Below, piece by piece: positions 1-8,435 of a DNA stretch of 64,000 nucleotides (the stretch's first letter is position 1; every line of letters starts with the position of its first letter). Under the pieces are notes generated by a model. It was not told where the DNA came from. It was given only the letters and a program-made list of their open reading frames with translations, and did no database searches. Origin of the DNA: Rheinheimera hassiensis. GTDB lineage: Bacteria; Pseudomonadota; Gammaproteobacteria; Enterobacterales; Alteromonadaceae. Position numbers and translations under genes: made by a program. The DNA lies in the NCBI RefSeq assembly GCF_022436675.1, contig NZ_JAKUJZ010000003.1:564598-628597 (forward strand). Reading direction: 5' to 3'.

Positions 1-445
1 CAGCTTTGCGCAAACGGTCAAGCTGCGATGCTGCCAGGCCATAGCCGTGCACTACGCCACCACCGCTTTCCAGACGCAGTAATACTTCATCTTCCTTGCC
101 GGCAACCGCCAGTATTGCTGTCACTTCTTCGCGCAGAGACTCTGCCTCACGTGCATCCATACTGCCATGAAAATCAACCACAAACAGCCTGGGTTTTGTT
201 TCTGCCTTTTTGCTCTGCTGTGTTTTTTGCCAAAGCTTAAACTGTTTTTTATCCAGCAACTGCTGCTGCATATCTTCAGTTACGGCTTTGTACTGCGCAG
301 TTAAATCGGTAAACTGCAGCTGGCCTTTTTTCGGCCTGGCTTTACCCGCAGCGGCACCGGCGATTAAACCGATAATTACAGCAACGGCCGCTACCAGCGT
401 TGCCGCTTTGGCCAGAAACATCCCATATTCGTATATAAACTCCAA
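1..445 (-). CDS. sohB: SohB inner-membrane serine protease (partial, N-terminal part)
   Basis: This is the first 148 codons of SohB, a membrane-anchored signal-peptide-peptidase-like serine protease (S49 family). The rest, including the catalytic Ser/Lys, lies beyond the left edge. The protein begins EFIYEYGMFLAKAATL, a single N-terminal membrane anchor, followed by a charged Lys/Gln-rich stretch and the conserved block FHGSMDAREAESLREE, then LRLESGGGVVHGYGLAASQL as in E. coli SohB. The start is TTG (443-445), chosen because AAGGAG lies 6 nt upstream and the alignment begins exactly there. It is divergent from yciK as in E. coli, but a lipase gene lies between the two. Confidence 0.9.
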   Translation of the reverse strand, partial: MEFIYEYGMFLAKAATLVAAVAVIIGLIAGAAAGKARPKKGQLQFTDLTAQYKAVTEDMQQQLLDKKQFKLWQKTQQSKKAETKPRLFVVDFHGSMDAREAESLREEVTAILAVAGKEDEVLLRLESGGGVVHGYGLAASQLDRLRKA

Positions 446-498
446 GATAGGCTCCTTAATAACGTTTTGCTGCATTGTAACGGCTTTGACAAAAAGAA

Positions 499-520
499 AA
501 AGCCCGGCGAACCGGGCTTT
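499..520 (-). terminator. Intrinsic terminator of the lipase gene
   Basis: A 9-bp stem AAAGCCCGG/CCGGGCTTT with a 4-nt loop is followed on the minus strand by a T-rich tract (TTTTTCTTTTTG). It lies 20 nt past the lipase stop codon and ahead of sohB. Confidence 0.85.
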
Positions 521-540
521 ACATGATAGAACAGTACAAC

Positions 541-2898
541 TTAGTTAGCTGGCACTAATACCGCCGGGTTAGCTACAACCACTGCTGCGCCCTGAGTAGC
601 CAGGAAGGATGCTACGTGAGTTTGCATTTCAACCGTAGCTGCTGCACTGCCAGCCGCTGGATCAAGTAACGAGCTGTGAGCGCCGGCCGTAAAGCGGGCA
701 ATAACATTGCCTGCCAGTTGCTGTGGCCCGGCAACAGCGTTAATAGCAGTTGCACCCAGCAGTTTAGCCAATGGCTCAGTACCGCCCAAAGGCATACCTA
801 CCGTCTGATTTGGAATAACGCGGTCAGAGGTAGCCGAGTTAATACCCGAACCTATTACTTCTGAAATGTACACCGGTGTCTCGCTGGCAACTAACAACTG
901 AGCATAGTTGTTTGGATCACCTGCATCGGTAATAGTCTGCGCAGCAAAGGCAAACTGGGAAATAGTAGCCCTGATAGCAGCCAGAGTTGCAGCTGTACTT
1001 TCGCTTTCAGCCAGGCTGGCTAAATAGGCATCAACATATTGCGCGGCACAACCGGTAAAGCTGGCAGGATTGGCCGCCACTGCCATACAAGGGCTTTCAT
1101 CTTCCAGGTAGTCAACAAACCCCGCTTTTAGAGTTTCTGCCCCCAAAATAACGCTGGCGCGGATTAATGCACCAAAATTGGCAGACTCAAGCAGGAAATT
1201 GGCTACCGCACCACCTGGTACAGATAAAGCAGCAGATTTCATATTGTATGCCGCATCAACTGCAGTAATACCTGATGATGTATTGGCAACTGCCACCGCT
1301 GACGAGCCAGTGATAGAGCCCAGTGACATACCCAGCAGCTGAACATTAGCCATATTCAGGTTAATACCTTCAATGCTGTTTAGTGCCAAACGCAGCGCCA
1401 GCGTATCAGCGATACTTTGGCGCAGGTTATCACGGGTAACCAACAGGTTAGACAGGTTCATATATACAGTGGCATTGCCATTTGCTACACCACAACTTTC
1501 ACCCGAAGCATTAATACCGGTAAAACCACGTGAACCATGTAACGGCTGGTCAATCGCTACTGTGGCAAAACCCTGCTGAGTTAACGCTGCAGTAACCGCC
1601 AGCATATTTTCTTTGCAAGAGGTAATACCGTGCGCCATTATTACTACCGGCCAGCCAGCTGCAGGCGCCGGTGCATTTGGCGCCGTCATAATAACGTCAA
1701 CCGATTCATATGAATTGATTTTTGGGATCGGGTTAAATTTCGTCAGGTGCCGGCGGCTGTCCAAACCAAGATCACGTAGCTGCACAGCCTGCTGCGCCGT
1801 TAATGCCATACAAACACCATCATTCTGAGACTGTGCAGCAGAAGGAATAGTACCGGCAGGCGCCTGTGCCAAAATAGCGCCGCTATCGCAAGCTGCTGTC
1901 CAGCGCGTATTTAATGGCGCTGAAGTTGCTGAAGCAGTTTGTGCCCCTAAATAATAAGGCAGATTAAAACTGCCGCTGTACAGCATCACATTAGCAAAAG
2001 ACGGATTACCGGTAAACGGTGTTCCCGGAATACTTGATACCGCCCCAACAGCGGCCACTTCAAGTGCAGAAGGTGCGTAAGGTGAACCCTGAGCAGCCAT
2101 CAATGATTTTACCGTTGCCAGCACATTCGAGATCGATTGTGTAGTCATTGCCGCCGTATAAATAATACTGTCGCGGTTAACGCCTTCAGCTTCGATAACG
2201 TCTTCAAAACTATTAATCAGCTTTTGTAATGATAACTGCGCTGGTGTGCTTAACGGCAGCGTTTCGTCGTCTTGTTTGACCAGTTCATAAGATGTTGAAG
2301 GCGCAACAGAGTTACCATTATTATCTTCAATTAATGACGTCAATACTGTCATATAAGTGGTAGCGGGCTTCAACGGCCGCAGTGGCACAACAGCTATGCT
2401 GTTACCACTTACAGCAGTCACAAAATCCTGACCAAAGGTCAGCTCTGCGACTACCTGACAAGCAAAGCCCTGGTTGGCTGTTCTGCACTCTTCTACTGCT
2501 GAAGTAGAACCCTGCATGACCACTTCAAACAGCCGGACTGCACCGGGCTGCTGCACTGAGCTGGCTTCTAAAGCCGCGCCAGGAGCTATATCTACAGCAA
2601 TAGAATAAGGGCTTTGGGTAGACCAGCCATCTAATGCACCTAACGCAACCTGTGGGTTAGTGTAATCAGGCTCTGTGCCAGAGTCAGTGGTTAACGTGCC
2701 ATCCGTTGTACCTTGAAATAATAAATCATTTGGCACAGACAGCCTTGGTGTGGCGGCACCCGGATCGAATACTACTCTGGAATATGGTTTAACGGTGTTG
2801 TCGCCGGTATCTTGCTTAATATCATCTAAAGAATCACCGCCACATCCGGTTAAACCCAATGCAACCGCGACAGCCACACTCAGTGTCAGCTTATTCAT
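541..2898 (-). CDS. VolA/Pla-1/cef-family extracellular lipase, lipoprotein
   Basis: The 785-aa protein resembles the VolA/Pla-1/cef family of surface-exposed lipases of Vibrio and Alteromonadales, which release fatty acids from lysophospholipids or other lipids. It starts with a lipoprotein signal ending in the lipobox LTGC (Cys about residue 19), so it should be lipid-anchored. The nucleophile elbow is GMSLG (Ser about residue 524), and an oxyanion-type segment AHGITSCKE lies about 100 residues earlier. A long N-terminal beta-rich domain precedes the hydrolase fold. The ATG at 2896-2898 is preferred to an upstream ATG because GGGGAG precedes it and the lipoprotein signal begins there. The gene stands alone, followed by its own terminator. 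Confidence 0.82.
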   Translation of the reverse strand: MNKLTLSVAVAVALGLTGCGGDSLDDIKQDTGDNTVKPYSRVVFDPGAATPRLSVPNDLLFQGTTDGTLTTDSGTEPDYTNPQVALGALDGWSTQSPYSIAVDIAPGAALEASSVQQPGAVRLFEVVMQGSTSAVEECRTANQGFACQVVAELTFGQDFVTAVSGNSIAVVPLRPLKPATTYMTVLTSLIEDNNGNSVAPSTSYELVKQDDETLPLSTPAQLSLQKLINSFEDVIEAEGVNRDSIIYTAAMTTQSISNVLATVKSLMAAQGSPYAPSALEVAAVGAVSSIPGTPFTGNPSFANVMLYSGSFNLPYYLGAQTASATSAPLNTRWTAACDSGAILAQAPAGTIPSAAQSQNDGVCMALTAQQAVQLRDLGLDSRRHLTKFNPIPKINSYESVDVIMTAPNAPAPAAGWPVVIMAHGITSCKENMLAVTAALTQQGFATVAIDQPLHGSRGFTGINASGESCGVANGNATVYMNLSNLLVTRDNLRQSIADTLALRLALNSIEGINLNMANVQLLGMSLGSITGSSAVAVANTSSGITAVDAAYNMKSAALSVPGGAVANFLLESANFGALIRASVILGAETLKAGFVDYLEDESPCMAVAANPASFTGCAAQYVDAYLASLAESESTAATLAAIRATISQFAFAAQTITDAGDPNNYAQLLVASETPVYISEVIGSGINSATSDRVIPNQTVGMPLGGTEPLAKLLGATAINAVAGPQQLAGNVIARFTAGAHSSLLDPAAGSAAATVEMQTHVASFLATQGAAVVVANPAVLVPAN

Positions 2899-3123
2899 AG
2901 TTTCTCCCCTATCCTGTCTCTTATTTTTTATATGCAAAGCAAAAACTTACCTTGCTTATTGGAAACCTGTTGTACATATAGCCTGTAACAGCTACGACCA
3001 GTTAAAGTTAACTCAAACCAGGCAAAATCGCTAGCTGAAAAATACAGAATAAACGAAGAAAGGTGCAAATAGCGCCGTTTGGGCGTATGCTTTCGCCGTT
3101 TTTGCAGCAACAGGTGACATTTT

Positions 3124-3867
3124 ATGCACAATTATCAAGCAGCTACAGATGCATTAAAAGACAAAGTAATTTTAGTTACCGGTGCCGGTGATGGCATTGG
3201 TAAAGAAGCGGCGTTAACCTATGCCCGTTTCGGTGCCAGCGTGATCCTGCTGGGCAAAACAGTCAGCAAGCTAACTGCGGTTTATGATGAGATAGTGGCC
3301 AGTGGTGGTAAAGAGCCAGCCATAGTGCCGCTTGATTTAAAAGGTGCTACCGCGAAACATTACCGCGATATGGCTGCCACTATTACCGCTGAATTCGGCA
3401 AACTGGACGGCGTACTGCACAATGCCGGTATTCTGGGTGTGCTAAGCCCGTTTGAACATATTGACTTGCCCACCTGGCAAGACATTATGCAGGTTAATGT
3501 CACCGCGCCAATGCTGATGACACAGGCATTAATGCCGGTACTAAAATTATCCGCTCAGGCATCTGTCGTTTTTACCTCTTCCGGCGTTGGCCGTAAAGGC
3601 CGTGCGTTCTGGGGCCCTTATGCGGTGTCTAAGTTCGCCACTGAAGGCCTGGTGCAGGTTATTGCAGATGAGTATGACAACAGCACCATACGGGTAAACT
3701 GTATAAATCCGGGCGCTACCCGCACCAAAATGCGCAGCCGTGCCTATCCGGGTGAGGATGTTAACCTGTTAAAAACACCGGCAGATTTAATGTGGCTTTA
3801 TGTTTATCTGATGAGTGACGACAGCGTTACTGTTAACGGCCAGACGATCGATGCACAGGTAAAATAG
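3124..3867 (+). CDS. yciK: YciK family short-chain oxidoreductase
   Basis: This 247-aa cytoplasmic short-chain dehydrogenase matches YciK in length and motifs; its physiological substrate is not established. The dinucleotide-binding motif TGAGDGIG lies near residues 20-27, the structural NAG motif in HNAGILG near residue 100, and the catalytic Tyr166 and Lys170 in YAVSK. ATG 3124 follows CAGGTGA at a suitable distance. It ends at a bidirectional terminator shared with the convergent aminotransferase gene. Confidence 0.9.
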   Translation: MHNYQAATDALKDKVILVTGAGDGIGKEAALTYARFGASVILLGKTVSKLTAVYDEIVASGGKEPAIVPLDLKGATAKHYRDMAATITAEFGKLDGVLHNAGILGVLSPFEHIDLPTWQDIMQVNVTAPMLMTQALMPVLKLSAQASVVFTSSGVGRKGRAFWGPYAVSKFATEGLVQVIADEYDNSTIRVNCINPGATRTKMRSRAYPGEDVNLLKTPADLMWLYVYLMSDDSVTVNGQTIDAQVK

Positions 3868-3876
3868 CAGCATAGC

Positions 3877-3916
3877 AAAACGGCCCCTTTCGCTGTAAGG
3901 CGAAAGGGGCCGTTTT
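3877..3916. terminator. Bidirectional terminator between yciK and the aminotransferase gene
   Basis: A perfect 17-bp inverted repeat (AAAACGGCCCCTTTCGC and its complement) with a 6-nt spacer. A-rich and T-rich flanks are built into the stem, so it can terminate both convergent genes. Confidence 0.88.
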
Positions 3917-3946
3917 CATTTACTCACTTTGCTGTATAAAACCAGC

Positions 3947-5143
3947 CTAGCCTTTTAATACTGTTGCCACTGATTTAGCGAAGTAATTAATATTGCTGTG
4001 GTTTAAACCAGCAATACTCACGCGGCTTGAACCCACCATATAAATGCTGAACTCGCTGCGCAGGCGGTCAATTTGCGCTTTGTTAATACCTAAAAAGCTG
4101 AACATACCGTGCTGCCGGGTAATAAAGCTGAAATCCTGCTGTACACCTTCAGCGGCCAGAGTGTCGATAATCAGCTGGCGGTAGTTGTTAATGCGATTAC
4201 GCATTTCAGCCAACTCTTCATGCCACAAGCTGGTTAGCTCGTTGCTATCAAGAATATTGGCAACAATAATGGCACCATGTGCCGGTGGCATAGAATAAAT
4301 GCTGCGCACTACACTTAACAGGTTTACTTTGGCAACATCAGCGACTTTGCTATCTACTGCAACGATAGATACCGCACCAATACGCTCACGATACAGGCCA
4401 AAGTTTTTTGAGCACGAACTGCACAGAATCATCTCATCAACGTTATCTGCCAGATAGCGCAAGCCTTTGGCGTCCTCATCCAGGCCGCTGCCAAACCCCT
4501 GATAAGCCATATCTACTAAAGGCGTAAAACCACGCTCTTTGGCGATATCAGTAAAACGCTGCCACTGGGCAAAGGTTAAATCCATCCCGCTGGGGTTGTG
4601 GCAACAAGCATGCACCAGCACTACATCGCCAGCCGGCACTGTAGCAAGCTCGGCAAACATAGCGTCTTCGTTCAAGCCTTTGGTGTCATAATCGTAGTAC
4701 GTGTATTCTTTTACATTCAGGCCAGCGGCTTTAAACATAGAGATATGGTTAGCCCAGGTTGGGCTGGTTACCCAAATGGTCGCATTCGGGTTGGCTTTTT
4801 TAATAAACTCAGCCGCTACGCGCAGTGCACCTGTGCCGCCTGGTGTATGTGCTGTAGTAACACGGTTAGCCAGCAATACTTTGTGGCCAATGCCAAACGC
4901 CAGTTTTTCGATATGGGCATTAAAGCCCAAATCACCGGCCATACCGATATAGGTTTTGCTGTCTTCCTGCTTCAGGCGCAACGCTTCTGCTTCTTTTACG
5001 CACTTCAGTACCGCCGTATGGCCTTGCTCGTCTTTATACACCCCTACGCCGAGGTCTACTTTGTTCGGGTTTGGGTCTTCTTTATAGGCTGCCATTAAAC
5101 CTAGAATTGGATCGGTTGCCACCGGTTGTAACTGAGCAAACAT
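3947..5143 (-). CDS. Class I aspartate/aromatic aminotransferase (AspC/TyrB family)
   Basis: This 398-aa PLP-dependent transaminase is collinear with E. coli AspC/TyrB from its opening residues (ADPILGL-type start, here TDPILGL). The PLP lysine is Lys246 in SCSKNFGLYRERIG. The cofactor and substrate region HNPSGMDL and the carboxylate-binding Arg in SSRVSIAGLN are present. It should transfer amino groups between glutamate and oxaloacetate or aromatic 2-oxo acids; sequence alone does not decide between AspC and TyrB activity, so no symbol is given. It follows the GAF gene by about 40 nt on the same strand, a likely two-gene transcript. Confidence 0.88.
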   Translation of the reverse strand: MFAQLQPVATDPILGLMAAYKEDPNPNKVDLGVGVYKDEQGHTAVLKCVKEAEALRLKQEDSKTYIGMAGDLGFNAHIEKLAFGIGHKVLLANRVTTAHTPGGTGALRVAAEFIKKANPNATIWVTSPTWANHISMFKAAGLNVKEYTYYDYDTKGLNEDAMFAELATVPAGDVVLVHACCHNPSGMDLTFAQWQRFTDIAKERGFTPLVDMAYQGFGSGLDEDAKGLRYLADNVDEMILCSSCSKNFGLYRERIGAVSIVAVDSKVADVAKVNLLSVVRSIYSMPPAHGAIIVANILDSNELTSLWHEELAEMRNRINNYRQLIIDTLAAEGVQQDFSFITRQHGMFSFLGINKAQIDRLRSEFSIYMVGSSRVSIAGLNHSNINYFAKSVATVLKG

Positions 5144-5184
5144 AGTGTTCTACCTGAGTTAAAGTTGCATGAAAAAAGCTACGG

Positions 5185-5904
5185 TTATGGTAAATACGCC
5201 GGCACGGATAAACATACCGCCACCAGCAAAGCCAAAGCATCCGCCGTAAATACGTTTTTATTAAAATCTTCTGCATCGACAATGCCGGCTATTTTGCCTG
5301 ATTGGTTAAACAGAGGCAAACAGGCCTCTGCCTGCACTTTAGGATCGCAGGTGTAATATTCACCACCTTTGCCTAAATAGGCCGCTACATCATTAATGAC
5401 CTTGGCTTTGCCGCTTAAACCTACCGTGCTGTTATTGCTGATTTTGGCAAATTCGCTATTTAACGGAAATTCAGCGCGCGATGGCGCACCATAATAAGCC
5501 AGTTTTACCAGCACCGGCTCACCGGCATCGTTGCTACGGGCCTGATAAATACCAAACCAGTCCAGTGCAGAATGTTCACGGTAAAATGCAGCAATAAGGC
5601 TTAGTTGCGCAAGTGTGTGTTGATTGGCCGCGTTTTGCCCACCCAGAATTGCCGTTAAATCATAGGGATCATCAGCCAGTTGACCAAACAGCGAGCAAGC
5701 ACCGCCTTCGCCTAACTCCGGCACTTTATATTGCCATTGCACCGCAGGCGCAGTTGCTGTTGTTAAAAAAGCCTGCAGCTCGGTTTGGCGCTGTTGTACT
5801 TTTTCAGCAAAAGCTGCTTGCGAAATATCGCCCAGATACGCCTGTATGCCGGCGCGTTCAACATAGTCTGATACAGAAACAGCATCTCGTGACATTATAG
5901 CCAT
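5185..5904 (-). CDS. GAF domain protein related to free methionine-R-sulfoxide reductase
   Basis: About 239 aa with an N-terminal helical part (residues 1-80) and a C-terminal GAF domain (about 90-230). The pattern LDWFGIYQA, TVGLSGKA, EYYTCDPK, ACLPLF, IAGIVDAEDF follows the GAF fold of free Met-R-sulfoxide reductase (YebR type). One cysteine (TCD) sits where that enzyme has a catalytic-site cysteine, but the GVCG-type cysteine is replaced by GLSG. It is therefore probably a ligand-binding or degenerate relative. The start is uncertain: ATG 5904 is used, with TTG 5916 and ATG 5895 as alternatives. The upstream GGAAAT best fits 5904. It sits ahead of the aminotransferase gene. Confidence 0.75.
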   Translation of the reverse strand: MAIMSRDAVSVSDYVERAGIQAYLGDISQAAFAEKVQQRQTELQAFLTTATAPAVQWQYKVPELGEGGACSLFGQLADDPYDLTAILGGQNAANQHTLAQLSLIAAFYREHSALDWFGIYQARSNDAGEPVLVKLAYYGAPSRAEFPLNSEFAKISNNSTVGLSGKAKVINDVAAYLGKGGEYYTCDPKVQAEACLPLFNQSGKIAGIVDAEDFNKNVFTADALALLVAVCLSVPAYLP

Positions 5905-5954
5905 CCAGATTTCCAAAAATTGACAAACATTCTACCAGAAGCGGTTAAAAAACC

Positions 5955-5996
5955 AAGCCAGCTGGCAACAAGTTAAGGAAATTGTTGCCGCGGCTT
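5955..5996. repeat. Imperfect inverted repeat between divergent GAF and yciH genes
   Basis: GGCAACAA (5964-5971) and TTGTTGCC (5982-5989) form perfect 8-bp arms around a 10-nt spacer, extended outward by AAGCC/GGCTT. No T-run follows and both flanking genes point away. An operator or 5'-leader hairpin is more likely than a terminator. Confidence 0.5.
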
Positions 5997-6052
5997 AAGT
6001 GGATGTTTAAGCTGACAGGTGTGTAAAGTAAGCGAAGTAAGCGAACCCACTT

Positions 6053-6451
6053 ATGGCAGGCAATAAAATTTCTCTGGCCGACTGGCAGGCCAAAATGAAC
6101 CCGGCAGGTGCAACTGCTGCAGTAAAAGACGATCCTAATCTGGTGTACAGCACCGACAGCGGCAAAATAAGCACTAAGCCCGCTGCCAAACCTGTTACAG
6201 AAGCTTTTGCCGATGGCGCAGTGCGCATAAGGCGCGAAACCAAAGGCCGTGGTGGCAAAGCAGTGCTGACTATTAGTGGTATTGCCAAACCGCATGACGA
6301 ACTTGTAGCACTGGCAGCGAAACTGAAAAAGAAATGTGCCTGTGGCGGTGCAGTAAAAGATGGCGTGATTGAAATTCAGGGTGATAAACGCGAGCTGGTA
6401 GAGCAGTTATTACAGGCCGAGGGTTTTAAAACTAAATGGGCCGGTGGTTGA
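6053..6451 (+). CDS. yciH: YciH, SUI1/eIF1-like translation factor
   Basis: This 132-aa protein ends in a clear SUI1 domain: VRIRRETKGRGGKAVL, then LKKKCACGGAVKDGVIEIQG, the hallmark of YciH, and a C-terminal GFKTKWAGG. The family resembles eIF1 and influences start-site fidelity. It carries about 27 extra N-terminal residues compared with E. coli YciH (108 aa). The upstream sequence has a duplicated AAGTAAGCG but no strong ribosome site. ATG 6095 is a possible shorter start. It converges on the M28 peptidase gene across a structured intergenic element. Confidence 0.88.
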   Translation: MAGNKISLADWQAKMNPAGATAAVKDDPNLVYSTDSGKISTKPAAKPVTEAFADGAVRIRRETKGRGGKAVLTISGIAKPHDELVALAAKLKKKCACGGAVKDGVIEIQGDKRELVEQLLQAEGFKTKWAGG

Positions 6452-6464
6452 TAGACGCAAAAGT

Positions 6465-6500
6465 GCCGGTTCATTATCTCTCAGCGAGAAGAGAACCGGC
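6465..6500 (+). terminator. Hairpin just after yciH
   Basis: GCCGGTTC (6465-6472) and GAACCGGC (6493-6500) form an 8-bp stem, with a smaller TCTC/GAGA stem in the loop. No clear T-run follows, so a terminator role is only likely. Confidence 0.45.
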
Positions 6501-6520
6501 TTGCTCTAAGCTAACCGTTG

Positions 6521-6672
6521 AAGGCATGGATGCTGACAAATTCGTCAGGAACGAATTTGAACAGCTCCGCTGGCCCACCAGGTGAACTTCAGGATGAAGT
6601 TCATAATCGAGCCCCCACGGACGGGTTTACGGCGCGTTAGCGTGAGCAAACCGGTTCGAGTCCGGAGCACAA
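6521..6672. repeat. Multi-hairpin intergenic element, probable dispersed repeat
   Basis: A non-coding block packed with inverted repeats. AAATTCG/CGAATTT is at about 6538-6558. A long-range pair GCTCCG (about 6565) and CGGAGC (about 6663) encloses GAACTTCA/TGAAGTTC (about 6584-6602) and a GTTTACG...CGTGAGCAAAC-type imperfect stem (about 6624-6651). The arrangement recalls the structured intergenic repeats scattered through Alteromonadales-type genomes. No second copy is visible in this window. Confidence 0.5.
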
Positions 6673-6686
6673 AACGTTGTGCGGCC

Positions 6687-8369
6687 TTACTTCACCGCTT
6701 CACGATTATACGGCTGGCCAACGGCGCCGTTAAAAAAGCTGTCTTTTAACCAGTAAGGCCGCTGCGTGGTGTTGGCAATATCCAGCGCAATATTAAAGTT
6801 AATATTGGCAAACACCGCACCAGCGTCATAGCGGATTGCACCGTAGTCTTTAATCAGGCTGGGAATATCATCTGATGGCTTATGATAGTGCTTGGCAAAA
6901 AAACTGGCCCAGATTTTACCGCCGTCCTGCTTTGGGTCCTGCGATTTAAAACCGGTCATTAAAAATACTGCCGGTACGCCTTTTTTCACCAGGGTGTAGT
7001 GATCTGAGCGGGTAAAAATAGCCTGCTCCGGCATAGGATCTGCGCTTAGCGCTATGCCCTCTTTCGCCGCGGCGTTTTCTACCACTTTACCAAGCGAAGA
7101 ATGGTTAGCACCAAAGGCTATCATATCGGCAAACGGATATAACAACACTGGCATATCCAGGTTAACATTCGCCACCAGTTTATCTATTGGCCGGGTGGGG
7201 AAATGCGCGAAGTAATCGGCGCCGAGCAAGCCTTTTTCTTCACCGGTTACCACCACAAACAAAATCGAACGCTTTGGTTTTACCGGCAACTGAGCAAACA
7301 AACGCGCGGTTTCCAGTAAGATAGACACACCGGCAGCATTATCCATGGCGCCATTATTAATTTTATCTTCGTTGCGTAAATCGTTGCTGTAGCCAATATG
7401 ATCAGAATGCGCCGTGACCACAACGTACTGGTCTTTCAGTACAGGATCCGAACCCGGTAATACCGCAATAACGTTAGGGCTGGAAATATCTTCATGGCTG
7501 CTGTTACGGCTTAAGGTAGCCGATACACCAAGCTGAAACCCCACAGGGTTCTGCTTGTTTTCCAGTTGCGTAAAAATATCCGCCAGCGATTGCGGCGCTT
7601 TGGCAAACAGTGCAGCAGCGGCTTCGTGGTGCAAGTAGGCTCCGCCTTTCAAATCAGGGAAGCTGTCAGCCGGCGTACCATCGGCTTGCAACCACTCCAT
7701 GCCGGGCGTGTTTAAATACAACAGGCTATTGGCATAAGGTCGCACTTTTTCCTGTACCGGGGTATGCACGGTAATAATACCTACTGCACCGCGCTCCGCT
7801 GCTAAACGGGTCTTCTGGCTGCTTAAGTGCGCGGCTTCTTCGCTTGGCAGGCTGTCCGGGCGGCCAGTTAGCAGCACTACTATTTTGCCTTTTACATCCA
7901 GATTAGCGTAATCATTTAAACCAAACGCTTCCGATACCATGCCATAACCGGCAAACACCAGCGGTGCGGTAATATCGGTTTGGGTGTACTGCAAACTCGG
8001 GCCGGTAAAAAAGGCTTTGGGGTAACTAAGCGGTGTATCTTTGCCATCGGCATGCAGGGTAAATTTCGCGCTTTCCTGTGCTAAACGCGCCTGGCGCAGC
8101 GGCACTCGCTGGTAATAGCTGCCATTATCACCTGCTGGCTCCAGACCCAGTGCCTGTAATTGCGTGGCAATATATAACGAGGCAATTTCATGTTCTTTAC
8201 TTCCGGTTTCACGCCCAGCCAGCTCATCTGCTGCCAAAAACTGCATATGGGCTTCAATAGCTTTAGCGCTTGCCGCCGTAGCAGAGGGCGCCGGATCTGA
8301 TGACTGCGTAGCAGCACAACCGGCTACTACAGCCAATAGCAACGCAGCGGGTATAAATTTGCTTTTCAT
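6687..8369 (-). CDS. M28 family zinc metallopeptidase, lipoprotein
   Basis: This 560-aa exported peptidase begins with a lipoprotein signal ending in VAGC (Cys about residue 18). A PA-type insert (about residues 130-260) precedes the M28 catalytic domain. Visible zinc-site residues are His about 317 (TAHSDHIG), Asp about 340 (MDNAAG), Glu-Glu about 377 (TGEEKG), Asp about 402 (NVNLDM) and His about 494 (YHKPSDD), so the enzyme looks complete. Likely role: removing N-terminal residues from peptides at the cell surface. ATG 8369 is chosen over an upstream ATG because the signal peptide starts there and AAGGAAA precedes it. It is the last gene after two amidohydrolase genes, 66 nt downstream. 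Confidence 0.85.
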   Translation of the reverse strand: MKSKFIPAALLLAVVAGCAATQSSDPAPSATAASAKAIEAHMQFLAADELAGRETGSKEHEIASLYIATQLQALGLEPAGDNGSYYQRVPLRQARLAQESAKFTLHADGKDTPLSYPKAFFTGPSLQYTQTDITAPLVFAGYGMVSEAFGLNDYANLDVKGKIVVLLTGRPDSLPSEEAAHLSSQKTRLAAERGAVGIITVHTPVQEKVRPYANSLLYLNTPGMEWLQADGTPADSFPDLKGGAYLHHEAAAALFAKAPQSLADIFTQLENKQNPVGFQLGVSATLSRNSSHEDISSPNVIAVLPGSDPVLKDQYVVVTAHSDHIGYSNDLRNEDKINNGAMDNAAGVSILLETARLFAQLPVKPKRSILFVVVTGEEKGLLGADYFAHFPTRPIDKLVANVNLDMPVLLYPFADMIAFGANHSSLGKVVENAAAKEGIALSADPMPEQAIFTRSDHYTLVKKGVPAVFLMTGFKSQDPKQDGGKIWASFFAKHYHKPSDDIPSLIKDYGAIRYDAGAVFANINFNIALDIANTTQRPYWLKDSFFNGAVGQPYNREAVK

Positions 8370-8435
8370 AGGGTTTCCTTTAAAAACAACAGTGCCAGCA
8401 TGAGCTGGCACTGACTTAACGGCAACAGATTCAGC

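Noticed and set aside
4598..5098. 166-codon plus-strand open frame inside the aminotransferase gene
   Set aside because: It is a mirror frame of a well-conserved enzyme, rich in Cys/His/Phe with no known motif or ribosome site.
6600..6672. Possible tRNA ending in GGTTCGAGTCCGG
   Set aside because: Only the T-arm is tRNA-like. No 5' acceptor strand pairs with the sequence after it, and no anticodon arm of the right size is present.
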